64,000 bases of DNA from assembly GCF_000716875.1 (NCBI RefSeq), contig NZ_JNWQ01000029.1:1-64000 (forward strand), in the 5' to 3' direction. Each line of letters begins with the position of its first letter. Position 1 is the first letter of the stretch. The translations under genes were made by a program, and so were the position numbers. A model generated the notes under the pieces. It saw nothing but the letters and a program-made list of their open reading frames with translations. It was not told where the DNA came from and made no database searches. Positions 1-8,865 of the stretch are shown in pieces. The DNA is from Streptomyces novaecaesareae. GTDB lineage: Bacteria > Actinomycetota > Actinomycetes > Streptomycetales > Streptomycetaceae.

Positions 1-162
1 GATGCCGGCGGAGGCCGAGGTCATGACGGCTTCGGTGCGCAGGGGGTTGATCTCGGAGACGGCGCCGACGAGCGTGGTCTTGCCGACACCGAAGCCGCCC
101 GCGACGACGATCTTGGCCGACGTCGTGGCCCGGGCGGATCCGTTAGAGCTTGCGAAGTCCAC
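1..162 (-). CDS. cvnD: Conservon GTPase CvnD, N-terminal part only
   Basis: The minus strand reads from a GTG at 162 off the left edge of the window, giving 54 codons. The visible part holds a P-loop (GGFGVGKTT, about residues 22-30), followed by the stretch ending NPLRTEAVMTS that is typical of the Ras-like GTPases of Streptomyces conservons. These small GTPases work with the CvnA sensor, the CvnB roadblock protein and CvnC as a membrane-linked signalling complex. The start overlaps the 3' end of cvnC by 20 bases, which indicates translational coupling. The P-loop and operon position make the call secure, but the rest of the protein lies outside the window. Confidence 0.88.
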   Translation of the reverse strand, partial: MDFASSNGSARATTSAKIVVAGGFGVGKTTLVGAVSEINPLRTEAVMTSASAGI

Positions 163-565
163 TGAGGACCCTTTCGAGCAGCGTGACATCGGGCGTTCCG
201 CCCGACTCGCCCGCAGCGGCGGGCTGGTGGATGGCGACGAGACCGGCTTCGGCGAGGTCGGCCACGAGGATGCGGGCGACACCCAGCGGCACACCGGCCA
301 GCGCGGAGATCTCCGCGATCGACTTGACCTCACGGCAGAGGTTGACGATCCGGGCGTGCTCCGGCAGGAGACCGCCGGTCCGCTCGGCGGAACCGGTGGT
401 GGAGATCAGCGCCTCGATGGCGAGCTGGTACCGCGGACGGGTCCGACCGCCGGTCATCGCGTACGGGCGGACCAGCGGCTGCTGCTCGTAGCCGTCGGAC
501 TGCTGCCCGCCGTAGCCGCTGCCGTACCCGTTGCCGTAGCCGGCGGGTGTCGAGGGCGGGGTCAT
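143..565 (-). CDS. cvnC: Conservon protein CvnC (DUF742)
   Basis: 140 aa, ATG start preceded by a strong AAGGAGGA site. The first 30 residues are a Gly/Tyr/Gln-rich disordered segment. The rest is a DUF742 winged-helix-like domain, with recognisable blocks VRPYAMTGGRTRP and LPEHARIVNLC, and a helical pair around SIAEISALAGVPLGVARILVADL. DUF742 proteins are the third member of conservons, lying between the roadblock protein and the GTPase. Their biochemical role is not well established. It is transcribed with cvnA, cvnB and cvnD. A 164-base gap containing a hairpin separates it from cvnB, which is wider than the other junctions of the operon. Confidence 0.9.
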   Translation of the reverse strand: MTPPSTPAGYGNGYGSGYGGQQSDGYEQQPLVRPYAMTGGRTRPRYQLAIEALISTTGSAERTGGLLPEHARIVNLCREVKSIAEISALAGVPLGVARILVADLAEAGLVAIHQPAAAGESGGTPDVTLLERVLSGLRKL

Positions 566-662
566 GGGTCCTCCTTGTGCTGCAGCCTTGAGCAGCCGGT
601 TCCAGCTGGGGCGATGCCAGCTGAGGCGGGATCAGCTGCCTGAGGGTAGCTGAGGGTGAGAC

Positions 663-689
663 GCCGGGTCCGGTCGGGTCGGACCCGGC
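663..689. other. Intercistronic hairpin between cvnB and cvnC
   Basis: A perfect 9-bp inverted repeat (GCCGGGTCC / GGACCCGGC) with a 9-base loop lies in the 164-base cvnB-cvnC gap. There is no T-run on the minus-strand side, so it looks more like a processing or partial attenuation element than a full terminator. Function is inferred only. Confidence 0.4.
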
Positions 690-729
690 GGCGGGGTGGG
701 ACGGGTGGGTGGATCCGTACGGGCTCCGG

Positions 730-1143
730 TCAGTGCAGGAGACTGCCCTGGAGTTCCGCGCGGAGAGCGGGGGTGAGGACGGCGCCCGCGCGGTCGACGA
801 GCAGGGCCATCTCGTAGCCGACGAGACCGATGTCGGAGTCGGGTGCGGCCAGCACGGCGAGGGCGGAGCCGTCGCTGACGGCCATCAGGAACAGGAAGCC
901 CCGCTCCATCTCGACCACGGTCTGGTTGACCTCGCCGCCCTCGAAGATCCGGCTGGCGCCGGAGGTGAGGGAGGTGAGCCCGGAGGCGACGGCGGCGAGC
1001 TGGTCGGCGCGGTCCCGGGGGAATCCCTCGGACATGCACAGCAGGAGGCCGTCCGCGGAGACCACCACGGTGTGGGACACCCCGGGGGTGTTGTCCACGA
1101 AGTTGGTGATCAGCCAGTTCAGGTTCTGTGCGGCCTGGCTCAT
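730..1143 (-). CDS. cvnB: Conservon roadblock/LC7 protein CvnB
   Basis: 137 aa roadblock/LC7-domain protein, predicted to pair with the GTPase CvnD as a GAP-like or scaffold partner. The conserved blocks LNWLITNFVDNTPGV, VVSADGLLL, GFPRDRADQLAAVASGL and DIGLVGYEMALLVDRAG are all present and cover the whole length. The start chosen is the ATG at 1143, which gives the usual family N-terminus MSQAAQNLNW. An in-frame TTG at 1152 is better spaced from the upstream AGGAG (7 bases) and would add three residues. It starts 10 bases after the cvnA stop, or overlaps it if the TTG is used. The further upstream ATG at 1230 lies inside cvnA and is unlikely. Confidence 0.92.
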   Translation of the reverse strand: MSQAAQNLNWLITNFVDNTPGVSHTVVVSADGLLLCMSEGFPRDRADQLAAVASGLTSLTSGASRIFEGGEVNQTVVEMERGFLFLMAVSDGSALAVLAAPDSDIGLVGYEMALLVDRAGAVLTPALRAELQGSLLH

Positions 1144-1153
1144 CTGGTTCAAC

Positions 1154-4100
1154 TCAACGCTCCTGGTGATCTGCGCCGTTGCCGTCGCTCCGGCCACCGA
1201 AACTATCGAATCCGGGCTGCTGGGCACCATGCTGGAAGCCCGGCTGATTGGCAGCCTGTTCGGCCCCGGCCCGGCGGCCCTGCTGGATGCCGCGGCGCAG
1301 GTTGGTCAGGCGGCCGCGGACCTCCTCGGGGGCCCGGGAGACCTGGGGGCCGGTCAGCGGCGCGGCCTCGGCGGTGCCGGAGACCAGGTTGGCCTGCGGG
1401 GTCCGCCGGGGCAGGCCCGACATCGTGACGCCGTTGGTCGAGGGCTCGCGGATCTGTTCGGCGCGGCGCCAGCGCTCGTCGTTCGCGGACGGGCGCCAGG
1501 GGGCCTCGCCGGGGCCCGGCTGCGGGTGCTGGGCCTGCTGCGGGTGCTGAGCCTGCTGCTGCGGCTGCTGAGCCTGGGCCTGGGCCGGCTGGGGCTGCTG
1601 CGGAGCCTGGGCCTGCTCCCGGAACTCCGGCGCGGAGGTACCGGGCCGACGCGGCTGGTACTGGTGCGCCCGCGCCTGCTCCGGAGCCTGCGGCTGGGTC
1701 TCCGCCTGCGGGTACCAGGGCTGCTGGCCGGCGGCGTCGGACGGGCCGGTCGGCAGCGCCATCGGCTCCTGGTGCGGCAGCGGCAGCGGCTGCTGCGGCT
1801 GCTGGAAGGCCTGCTCCGGGCGCACCGGCTCCGGCCGTGCCGGGGTCGGCACGTTCGGCAGCACCGGCTCGACCAGGCCGAGGCCCAGCGGGTCGCGCGG
1901 GTCGATCTGGCTGGCCTCGAAGCGCGGGCGGGCGAACTGCTGGGTGCTCTCCACCGGCGCCGGCTCGGCCGACGGCAGCGGCTGGGGCTGCTGGGCCTGC
2001 GGCGGCAGCTGCGGCTGACGGTCGCGCTGCGGCGCGTCCGGGCCGGGGCGCTGCGGACGACGCGGGCCCTGGGCACCGGGCGCGCCGGGCGCACCGGGCC
2101 CCTGGTGGCCGGGGGCGCGCTGCGGCAGGCCCTCCTGCGGACGGTTGCCCGGACGGGCACCCTGCTGCGGCGCACCGGGACCGCCGGGGCGGCCGTGCTG
2201 GGGCTGCTCGCCGGCCCGGGCACCCGGACCGCCGTCGAACCCGCCGCCGGGGCGCGGCCGTTCCTGACCGGGCCGTTCCTGGCCGGGCTGCGGCTGGCCG
2301 GGCTGCTGCTGGCCGCCGCGGCGGGGCAGACCGTTCGGGCCGCCCTGCGGCGGTCCCTGGCGGCCGGGGGCGCGCTGCGGCAGGCCGCCCTGCTGCGACT
2401 GCTGCTGAGCCTGCTGAGCCTGCTGAGCCTGCTGAGCCTGCTGGGGCTGCTGCGACTGTGCGGGCTGCTGGGGCCGACCCGGCCGGCCCTGGTTCCGGCC
2501 CTGCTGGCCCGGACCCTGCTGGCGCGGACCCGGCTGGCCCGGACCCGGCTGGCCCTTGCCCTGCGGTGCCGGGGTCTCGCGCAGCGACTGGCCGACCTGG
2601 CGGGTCGGCAGACCGCCGGCGCGGCCGCCGGCCGCACCGGGACCGCCCGGCGCACCCGGACCGGTCGGAGCCGCCGGACCACCCTGCGGGCCGGGGCCGC
2701 CCTGGCCGAGCTGCGGCCGGCCGCCCTGCGGGGCACCGCCGGCCGGGCCCTGGCCGAGCGCGGCCGGGCCGTTCTGGCGGCTGGGCGGCACCTGGCGCTG
2801 CTGACGCGGCGTCGGGGCGACCCCGCGCTGCTGCTTGCCCGGCGCGGAGCCGGCCCGGCCGGCGCCGCGGCGCTCGCCGGAGTTGGTGACGTCCACCGGG
2901 AGCATGACCAGCGCGGTGGTGCCGCCGGAGTCGCTGGGGCGCAGCTGGATCCGGATGCCGTGGCGCAGCGACAGACGGCCGACCACGAAGAGGCCCATGC
3001 GGCGGGAGACCGAGACGTCCACCGTCGGCGGGTTGGCGAGGCGCTCGTTGATCTCGGCGAGGTCGTCGGGGCTCAGGCCGATGCCGGTGTCGTGGATCTC
3101 GACCAGCACGCGGCCGTCCGGCAGCGCGTGGCCGGTGACCCGGACGCGGGTCTGCGGGCTGGAGAACGAGGTGGCGTTCTCCAGCAGCTCGGCGAGCAGG
3201 TGGACGAGGTCGTTGACGACGCGGCCGGCGACCTCGGCGGACGGCACGGCGGCGAGTTCGATGCGCTCGTACTGCTCCACCTCGGAGGCGGCGGCGCGGA
3301 GCACGTCGACCAGCGGGACGGGGCGGGTCCAGCGGCGGCCCGGGTCCTCACCGGCGAGGACGAGGAGGTTTTCGCCGTTGCGGCGCATGCGGGTCGCGAG
3401 GTGGTCGAGCTTGAAGAGGTTGGCCAGCTGGTCCGGGTCCGCCTCGCGGCTCTCCAGCTCGGAGATGAGCGACAGCTGGCGCTGGATGAGGCCCTGGCTG
3501 CGGCGCGAGAGGTTGGTGAACATCGCGTTGATGTTTCCGCGCAGGAGGGCCTGCTCGGCGGCGAGGCGGACGGCCTCGCTGTGCACCATGTCGAAGGCGT
3601 GCGCCACGTGGCCGATCTCGTCGGCGGAGTCGACGGCGACCGGTTCGACCGTGGTGTCGACGTCGTGCGGGTCGCTCTCGGAGAGCGTCTTGACCAGCTC
3701 GGGCAGACGGCGCTCGGCGACGTCCTCGGCCGCGGCCTGCAGACGGGTCAGCGAGCGCACCATCGAGCGGGCGATCAGACCGGCGCCACCGAGGGCGACG
3801 AGCAGCACCAGGGCGACCGCGGCACCGATGATCAGGGCGTCCGTGTCGGCCTGGGACTGCAGGTCCTGGGCCTTGCCGTCGAGGTTCTCGATGAGCTTGG
3901 ACTCGATCCGGCGCTCGGCGCTGATCTTGGCGCTGGACTTCTCGTACCAGTCCTTGTAGGTGACCGGCTCGGTCTGGTGGATGCCGCCCTGGGTGAGGAT
4001 CGTCTGCGCGTAGCGGTCGGCGTCGGCGACGACGCCGTTGTAGCTCAGCTGGCTGCGCAGGTTGTCCAGGTCGTGCGCGGTGTAGATGTTGTTGAAGCTC

Positions 4101-4999
4101 GCGATCGCGTTGTCGTACGACAGGCGCAGGCGGATACCGAAGGACTCGTCGCTCGGGCTGAGGTCGGGGGCCTTGGGGTTGGCGAGCGCGGCGCTGATCA
4201 GGGCCCGCTGCTGCGAGGTCGCGTTCTTGGCGAGCGAGAACTGCTGCAGCGCGCGGGTGGAGACGACCAGGTCCTTGTTGTTCGAGGCGAGCGCGATGTC
4301 CTGGGTGATGGACAGCAGGTCGCGGATGATCACGTCGTAGGCGGTGATCGTCGACTGGATGTTCTGGTTGTTCTGGTACGGCAGGCTGCGGGTGTCCGCG
4401 ATCGAGTTCAGGTCCTTGCGGATCTGCAGCAGCAGCGCCTTTCCGCCGGAGAGTTCGAGGTTCTCGAACCTGTCGGAGGACGTGGTGAAGGTGCGGCTCA
4501 GGTCGTCGGTGGCCTTGCGGGCCGCGACGATGTCGTCGTCCAGCTGGGCGTTCGGCTCGTGCGTGATCGGGCCGGCGCTGATGTCGCGCTCGGTCTGCAG
4601 CGCGTCCGCGAGGCTGGTCGCCTTCTTGGCCAGGTCGGACAGGTTGGCCATCTGGGCCAGTTGCTGCGAGTTCTCCATCGAGGTCTGGATGCGCAGGCCA
4701 CCGAGGACCAGCGAGACCATGACGGGGAGGGCGAGCAGGGCGATCAGACGGGTGCGGATGCGCCAGTTGCGCATCGCGAGCCGGTTCAGACCGGTGGCCC
4801 GGCGCCGGGTCAGGGAGGTCCGGAGTTTGTCCCGGGCGGACTTCCGCTCCTGGCTGTCGTCCTCCGGGCGGCCGACGGCCTCGGAGTTCACCGGCTCGGC
4901 CGGGCCGCCGGGCGCCGCCGCCTGTTGGGGGGCTGCCACAGGCTCGCGCGACTCCGGGTTACCCGCGGCGCCGCTACCCCTTTTGAAACGTCCCTGCAC
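1154..4999 (-). CDS. cvnA: Conservon sensor kinase-like protein CvnA with NIT, HAMP and HATPase domains
   Basis: 1281 aa from the GTG at 4999, which gives the family-like start MQGRFKRG. An upstream ATG at 5113 would add 38 residues. Order: disordered N-terminus; TM segment about 84-103; extracellular nitrate/nitrite-sensing-like (NIT) helical domain to about 385; TM segment about 388-411; HAMP region; a LDHLATRMRRNGENLL segment where the phospho-acceptor helix would be; HATPase_c domain about 590-700 with N-box ELLENATSFS and G-box DTGIGLS. From about residue 705 to the end there is a tail of nearly 580 residues, very rich in Pro, Gln and Gly, including a run of AQQ repeats near 2400-2450. 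No classical DHp histidine box (HExxxP) is visible. It heads the conservon and is likely the membrane sensor that recruits CvnB, C and D. What it senses is unknown. Confidence 0.9.
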   Translation of the reverse strand: MQGRFKRGSGAAGNPESREPVAAPQQAAAPGGPAEPVNSEAVGRPEDDSQERKSARDKLRTSLTRRRATGLNRLAMRNWRIRTRLIALLALPVMVSLVLGGLRIQTSMENSQQLAQMANLSDLAKKATSLADALQTERDISAGPITHEPNAQLDDDIVAARKATDDLSRTFTTSSDRFENLELSGGKALLLQIRKDLNSIADTRSLPYQNNQNIQSTITAYDVIIRDLLSITQDIALASNNKDLVVSTRALQQFSLAKNATSQQRALISAALANPKAPDLSPSDESFGIRLRLSYDNAIASFNNIYTAHDLDNLRSQLSYNGVVADADRYAQTILTQGGIHQTEPVTYKDWYEKSSAKISAERRIESKLIENLDGKAQDLQSQADTDALIIGAAVALVLLVALGGAGLIARSMVRSLTRLQAAAEDVAERRLPELVKTLSESDPHDVDTTVEPVAVDSADEIGHVAHAFDMVHSEAVRLAAEQALLRGNINAMFTNLSRRSQGLIQRQLSLISELESREADPDQLANLFKLDHLATRMRRNGENLLVLAGEDPGRRWTRPVPLVDVLRAAASEVEQYERIELAAVPSAEVAGRVVNDLVHLLAELLENATSFSSPQTRVRVTGHALPDGRVLVEIHDTGIGLSPDDLAEINERLANPPTVDVSVSRRMGLFVVGRLSLRHGIRIQLRPSDSGGTTALVMLPVDVTNSGERRGAGRAGSAPGKQQRGVAPTPRQQRQVPPSRQNGPAALGQGPAGGAPQGGRPQLGQGGPGPQGGPAAPTGPGAPGGPGAAGGRAGGLPTRQVGQSLRETPAPQGKGQPGPGQPGPRQQGPGQQGRNQGRPGRPQQPAQSQQPQQAQQAQQAQQAQQQSQQGGLPQRAPGRQGPPQGGPNGLPRRGGQQQPGQPQPGQERPGQERPRPGGGFDGGPGARAGEQPQHGRPGGPGAPQQGARPGNRPQEGLPQRAPGHQGPGAPGAPGAQGPRRPQRPGPDAPQRDRQPQLPPQAQQPQPLPSAEPAPVESTQQFARPRFEASQIDPRDPLGLGLVEPVLPNVPTPARPEPVRPEQAFQQPQQPLPLPHQEPMALPTGPSDAAGQQPWYPQAETQPQAPEQARAHQYQPRRPGTSAPEFREQAQAPQQPQPAQAQAQQPQQQAQHPQQAQHPQPGPGEAPWRPSANDERWRRAEQIREPSTNGVTMSGLPRRTPQANLVSGTAEAAPLTGPQVSRAPEEVRGRLTNLRRGIQQGRRAGAEQAANQPGFQHGAQQPGFDSFGGRSDGNGADHQER

Positions 5000-5579
5000 T
5001 GGCGTCGCAACCTCTGGACCGGGCGTCCCGCCGCGTCGCCACGGCCTGGACGGTGTCGAGTTTCCATCCGCCTCCCGGCCGGTCCGGGAGAGCGGGTCAC
5101 CGGGGTGGACCACTCCCTACCCACGGTCCGTGGCATTCCAGCACAGCCGGGGAATCCCAACAAGGGCCGCCGGAACCGGGCGCCCGGTGCTACCGAGTGC
5201 TTGTGCGATCTCACTGACTGTGCGGTAACCGGACCGGAATACCGCCTTTTTCGGACACTCGCCGGATACATGCCAACCCGACCGTAGATCGAAAAGAGTC
5301 ACAGACCTTCCGGAATGACCGAAAAGGGCTATATGTCGGAAAATCCCGTTGCGGCGATATGTCGGATATCTGAGTTTCGCCCGACATTTTGTGAGCAAAA
5401 TCACAGCCCAATGTGTAGCTTTGGTCACGGCCTCTGTGGAAAGAGATCTCGTAACCTGGCTGTCTCCGGAGCACGGCCCCGATCAGCCTGCCCAGAACCC
5501 TTCCGAATCAATCGGAATCCATCAGGTCGGTGTCGGTCCCCCCGGGGATCCGCCCGGCCTCGACCACGAGGTGCTCTCG
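5000..5579. promoter_or_regulatory. 580-base divergent intergenic region upstream of cvnA and the 72-aa gene
   Basis: No gene is supported here. The part from about 5240 to 5480 is clearly richer in A+T than its surroundings, as expected for divergent promoters. It holds three copies of the heptamer ATGTCGG: direct at 5333-5339 and 5359-5365 (each within ATATGTCGGA, 26 bases apart) and inverted at 5381-5387 (CCGACAT). This could be a regulator binding site. No clear -35/-10 pair could be assigned with confidence. Confidence 0.45.
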
Positions 5580-5798
5580 ATGTCCCAGGCGAAGAACGCC
5601 ACCAAGTCCACGCTGTCCTGCCGCCCCACGGCGAACCCGCGCCGGACGACGCTGGCCTCGGTCGAGGACTTCAGCATGATCCCGGGCGCCCGCAAGCCCG
5701 AGGACGTCGTGACCTACACGACCGAGCTGCCGGCCAGCACCGCCAACCCGCGCCGCGTCCAGCTGATGGTCGCCCCCGCCGTCGTCGTGGCGGACTGA
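5580..5798 (+). CDS. Small conserved-looking protein of unknown function (72 aa)
   Basis: 72 aa from the ATG at 5580, preceded by GAGGTG at good spacing. Longer in-frame starts reach back to 5349 but cross the A+T-rich promoter region. The protein is polar, has no signal peptide or membrane segment, and contains two similar NPRR blocks (TANPRRTTLASVEDFSM and STANPRRVQLMVAP), suggesting an internal duplication of a short beta-strand unit. A terminator follows 20 bases after the stop, so it appears to be a single-gene unit. I do not recognise a characterised family. It could be a lineage-specific Streptomycetaceae protein. Confidence 0.75.
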   Translation: MSQAKNATKSTLSCRPTANPRRTTLASVEDFSMIPGARKPEDVVTYTTELPASTANPRRVQLMVAPAVVVAD

Positions 5799-5816
5799 CC
5801 TCCAGCACGTTCCCGC

Positions 5817-5854
5817 AAGGGCGCCGTCGTCACCTCCGTGGCGGCGGCGCCCTT
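5817..5854 (+). terminator. Hairpin terminator after the 72-aa gene
   Basis: Arms AAGGGCGCCG (5817-5826) and CGGCGCCCTT (5845-5854) form a 10-bp stem. The loop can pair further (TCG/CGG side). It is followed by TTGTCGTTGTC. It sits directly downstream of the small gene. Confidence 0.7.
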
Positions 5855-6018
5855 GTCGTTGTCACCCCCCAACTGGGCCGAAAGGTGCAAAGCGGTCAGC
5901 CCGGGCCCCACGCGATAGCCTGGAGGCCGATTGACGGGGCCGCGCCCACTGCGGGCGAGGCGCCCACCAGCGCCCGGGCGCGCCCCGGGCGGCCGACGAA
6001 GCGAGGGGTAGCCCAGCC

Positions 6019-6819
6019 GTGCGCATTGCCAGGTTTTCCGTCCGGGAAGGGAGCCCTGCCGCCGGCAGCGTCTCCTTCGGCGTGGTGGAGGGCGACCCTT
6101 CCCAGCCCGAGTCGATGGTCGTCCACGCGCTGGCAGGCCACCCGTTCGGCCAGCCCCAGCCCACCGGCGAGAGCTACCGCCTCCAGGACGTCCGGCTGCT
6201 GAGCCCGATGCTCCCGAACAAGATCGTGGCGGTCGGCCGCAACTACGCGGCGCACGCGGCGGAGCTGGGCAACGAGGTCCCGGACCTCCCGCTCACCTTC
6301 TTCAAGCCGTCCACCGCGGTGGTCGGCCCGACCGAGAGCATCGCGTACCCGCCGTTCTCCTCGGACGTCCAGCACGAGGCCGAACTCGCCGTGGTGATCG
6401 GCCGGATGTGTCGCGAGGTGCCGCTGGACCGGGTGCCCGAGGTGATCCTCGGCTACACCTGCGCCAACGACGTCACCGCCCGGGACGCCCAGCAGCGCGA
6501 GGGCCAGTGGGCCCGGGCCAAGGGCTTCGACACCTCCTGCCCGCTGGGCCCGTGGATCGAGACCGACCTCGACCCGAGCGACCTCGCCGTCACCTGCACG
6601 GTCAACGGCGAGCTCCGGCAGACCGGCCGCACCTCCCTGATGGTCCGCTCGGTCGCCGAGCTGATCGTCCACATCTCCGAGGCCATGACGCTGCTGCCCG
6701 GCGACGTCATCCTCACCGGCACGCCCGCAGGGGTGGGCCCCCTCAACGTCGGCGACGAGGTCGCCGTCTCCATCGAAGGCATCGGCACTCTCACCAACAA
6801 GGTGATCAAGCGTGGCTAA
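6019..6819 (+). CDS. Fumarylacetoacetate hydrolase (FAH) family protein
   Basis: 266 aa, GTG start. The C-terminal two thirds is an FAH fold. [28 protein letters not shown] and [11 protein letters not shown] are the typical FAH blocks, with the metal-binding acidic residues in HEAELAVV and in the CANDVTARD segment. [12 protein letters not shown] is the conserved C-terminal glycine-rich loop. Family members hydrolyse or decarboxylate small acyl-pyruvate-type substrates (for example oxaloacetate or acylpyruvates). The exact substrate cannot be told from sequence. Its last 8 bases overlap the gltX start, so the two are translationally coupled, an arrangement I remember as common in actinobacteria. 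Confidence 0.92.
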   Translation: MRIARFSVREGSPAAGSVSFGVVEGDPSQPESMVVHALAGHPFGQPQPTGESYRLQDVRLLSPMLPNKIVAVGRNYAAHAAELGNEVPDLPLTFFKPSTAVVGPTESIAYPPFSSDVQHEAELAVVIGRMCREVPLDRVPEVILGYTCANDVTARDAQQREGQWARAKGFDTSCPLGPWIETDLDPSDLAVTCTVNGELRQTGRTSLMVRSVAELIVHISEAMTLLPGDVILTGTPAGVGPLNVGDEVAVSIEGIGTLTNKVIKRG

Positions 6820-8311
6820 CACTGACCCGGCCGTCCGGGTTCGCTTCTGTCCGTCCCCGACCGGCAACCCCCACGTGGGCATGGTCCGTACGGCCCTCTT
6901 CAACTGGGCCTACGCCCGCCACACCGGCGGCACCATGGTCTTCCGGATCGAGGACACCGACTCCGCCCGCGACTCCGAGGAGTCGTACGACCAGCTGCTC
7001 GAAGCGATGCGCTGGCTCGGCCTCGACTGGGACGAGGGCCCGGAGGTCGGCGGCCCGCACGCGCCGTACCGCCAGTCGCAGCGGATGGACATCTACGCCG
7101 ACGTCGCCCGCCGCCTGCACGAGGCCGGCCACGCCTACCACTGCTACTGCAGCACCGAGGAGCTGGACGCCCGCCGCGAGGCCGCCCGCGCGGCCGGCAA
7201 GCCCTCCGGCTACGACGGCCACTGCCGGGAGCTGACGGACGACCAGGTCGCCGTCTACAAGCTGGAGAAGCGCGAGCCGATCCTGCGCTTCCGGATGCCC
7301 GACAAGACCATCAGCTTCGACGACCTGGTGCGCGGCACGCTCACCTTCGAGCCGGAGAACGTGCCGGACTACGGCATCGTCCGGGCCAACGGCGCCCCGC
7401 TGTACACCCTGGTCAACCCGGTGGACGACGCCCTGATGGGCATCACCCACGTGCTGCGCGGCGAGGACCTGCTCTCCTCCACCCCGCGGCAGATCGCGCT
7501 GTACGCCGCGCTCGCCGAGATCGGCGTCGGCGCGGGCCTCACCCCGCGCTTCGGCCACCTGCCGTACGTGATGGGCGAGGGCAACAAGAAGCTCTCCAAG
7601 CGCGACCCGCAGTCCTCGCTCAACATGTACCGCGAGCGCGGCTTCATCCGTGAGGGCCTGCTCAACTACCTGTCCCTGCTGGGCTGGTCGCTGGCCGAGG
7701 ACCGCGACCTGTTCGACATGGACGAGATGGTCGCCGCCTTCGACGTCGCCAAGGTGAACGCCAACCCGGCCCGCTTCGACCTGAAGAAGTGCGAGGCGAT
7801 CAACGCCGAGCACGTCCGCAGGCTGGCCCCGGAGGACTTCGCCGCGCGCCTGGTGCCGTTCCTGCAGGCCGCCGAGCTGCTGCCGGCCGAGCCGACCGCC
7901 GAGCAGCTGGACGTGCTCGCCAAGGTCGCGCCGCTCACCCAGGAGCGGATGGTCGTGCTGAGCGAGATCGTGAACATGGCCGGCTTCCTGTTCGTGGCGC
8001 CGGAGAAGTTCGCCCTCGACCCGGACGACGCCGCCAAGGTGCTGACCGCGGACGCCCGCCCGGTGCTGGAGGCCAGCATCACGGCACTGGAGGAGCTCGC
8101 GGACTTCACCCCGGAGCCGATCCAGGCCGCGCTGCGCGCGGCGCTGGTGGAGGGGCTGGGCATCAAGCCGAAGTTCGCCTTCACGCCGCTGCGGGTGGCC
8201 GTCACCGGCCGCCGGGTCTCGCCGCCGCTGTTCGAGTCCATGGAGCTGCTCGGCCGCCCCGAGACGCTGCGTCGCCTGCGCGCCGCCCTGGACGCCCTGC
8301 CGGCCGCCTGA
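6812..8311 (+). CDS. gltX: Glutamate--tRNA ligase (non-discriminating type expected)
   Basis: 499 aa, GTG start overlapping the FAH gene. Class I aminoacyl-tRNA synthetase: the HIGH-type signature appears as [20 protein letters not shown] near the N-terminus, and the KMSKS-type motif as GNKKLSKRD near residue 258. The C-terminal helical anticodon-binding region is complete. It charges tRNA-Glu. As actinobacteria generally lack GlnRS, it is expected also to form Glu-tRNA-Gln, which GatCAB then amidates. Notably, the genes for both tRNA substrates begin 240 bases downstream, after a terminator. Length is normal for bacterial GluRS. Confidence 0.97.
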   Translation: MANTDPAVRVRFCPSPTGNPHVGMVRTALFNWAYARHTGGTMVFRIEDTDSARDSEESYDQLLEAMRWLGLDWDEGPEVGGPHAPYRQSQRMDIYADVARRLHEAGHAYHCYCSTEELDARREAARAAGKPSGYDGHCRELTDDQVAVYKLEKREPILRFRMPDKTISFDDLVRGTLTFEPENVPDYGIVRANGAPLYTLVNPVDDALMGITHVLRGEDLLSSTPRQIALYAALAEIGVGAGLTPRFGHLPYVMGEGNKKLSKRDPQSSLNMYRERGFIREGLLNYLSLLGWSLAEDRDLFDMDEMVAAFDVAKVNANPARFDLKKCEAINAEHVRRLAPEDFAARLVPFLQAAELLPAEPTAEQLDVLAKVAPLTQERMVVLSEIVNMAGFLFVAPEKFALDPDDAAKVLTADARPVLEASITALEELADFTPEPIQAALRAALVEGLGIKPKFAFTPLRVAVTGRRVSPPLFESMELLGRPETLRRLRAALDALPAA

Positions 8312-8327
8312 GCGGGCCGCTGAGCAG

Positions 8328-8360
8328 GCCGCGGGCCCGGCTTCGTGCCGGGCCCGCGGC
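8328..8360 (+). terminator. Terminator after gltX
   Basis: A 14-bp perfect stem, GCCGCGGGCCCGGC (8328-8341) and GCCGGGCCCGCGGC (8347-8360), with loop TTCGT. It separates gltX from the tRNA cluster. There is no T-tract, which is usual for Streptomyces terminators. Confidence 0.75.
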
Positions 8361-8412
8361 GTACCCGGAGGTCATCCGCCGGCCTTCCGGCCGCTGCCTG
8401 GGGTTATCGATT

Positions 8413-8441
8413 TTGGAGCCAGGGCCGACGTCGGGTAATGT
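8413..8441 (+). promoter_or_regulatory. Promoter of the tRNA cluster
   Basis: TTGGAG (8413-8418), a 17-base spacer and TAATGT (8436-8441) make a good vegetative sigma-factor promoter. The start of transcription would be near 8448, about 100 bases before the first tRNA. It lies in the otherwise empty stretch 8361-8550. Confidence 0.6.
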
Positions 8442-8550
8442 TCTTTCTGCGCCGCCCGGGAGGGAACGGACGAGGGAGCGAAAGCCCCCCGGCCGGGACC
8501 GAACGAGAGGCGCAACGCCTGGGAAGATCCCGACGAGGGATCAACTCTGG

Positions 8551-8622
8551 TGGGGTATGGTGTAATTGGCAGCACGAGTGATTCTGGTTCATTTAGTCTA
8601 GGTTCGAGTCCTGGTACCCCAG
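8551..8622 (+). tRNA. tRNA-Gln (CTG), copy 1
   Basis: 72 nt. Acceptor stem TGGGGTA pairs with TACCCCA, with discriminator G. The anticodon stem AGTGA/TCATT encloses the loop TTCTGGT with anticodon CTG at 8584-8586. The T-loop TTCGAGT is present. CCA is not encoded. It is identical to the second tRNA-Gln at 8988. Confidence 0.96.
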
Positions 8623-8666
8623 CGCAGTACGCAGTACCGCAGTGAAGCAGTACAGATGAAGATCAA

Positions 8667-8739
8667 GCCCCCGTTGTGTAGCGGCCTAGCACGCTGCCCT
8701 CTCACGGCAGTAGCGCCGGTTCGAATCCGGTCGGGGGTA
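8667..8739 (+). tRNA. tRNA-Glu (CTC), copy 1 of 3
   Basis: 73 nt. Acceptor GCCCCCG/CGGGGGT with a G-T closing pair and discriminator A. Anticodon stem CTGCC/GGCAG, loop CTCTCAC, anticodon CTC at 8701-8703. T-loop TTCGAAT. CCA is not encoded. It is followed by a small hairpin (GATCCC-GCAA-GGGATC) that may help transcript processing. Confidence 0.96.
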
Positions 8740-8766
8740 CTGATCCCGCAAGGGATCACCTGGAAA

Positions 8767-8839
8767 GCCCCCGTTGTGTAGCGGCCTAGCACGCTGCCCT
8801 CTCACGGCAGTAGCGCCGGTTCGAATCCGGTCGGGGGTA
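8767..8839 (+). tRNA. tRNA-Glu (CTC), copy 2 of 3
   Basis: 73 nt, base-for-base identical to the copy at 8667. The tRNA plus spacer repeats with a period of 100 and then 99 bases, showing a recent or gene-converted tandem duplication. Confidence 0.96.
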
Positions 8840-8865
8840 CTGATCCCGCAAGGGATCGCCAGGAA

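Noticed and set aside
2398..2450. CTGAGCCTGCTGAGC repeats as a possible regulatory array
   Set aside because: They are the coding repeats for the AQQ stretch of the CvnA tail.
830..5287. A 1485-residue open frame on the plus strand
   Set aside because: It is the antisense shadow of cvnA, with Arg/Leu/Gly-rich composition and no domain. High-GC third-position bias keeps opposite frames open.
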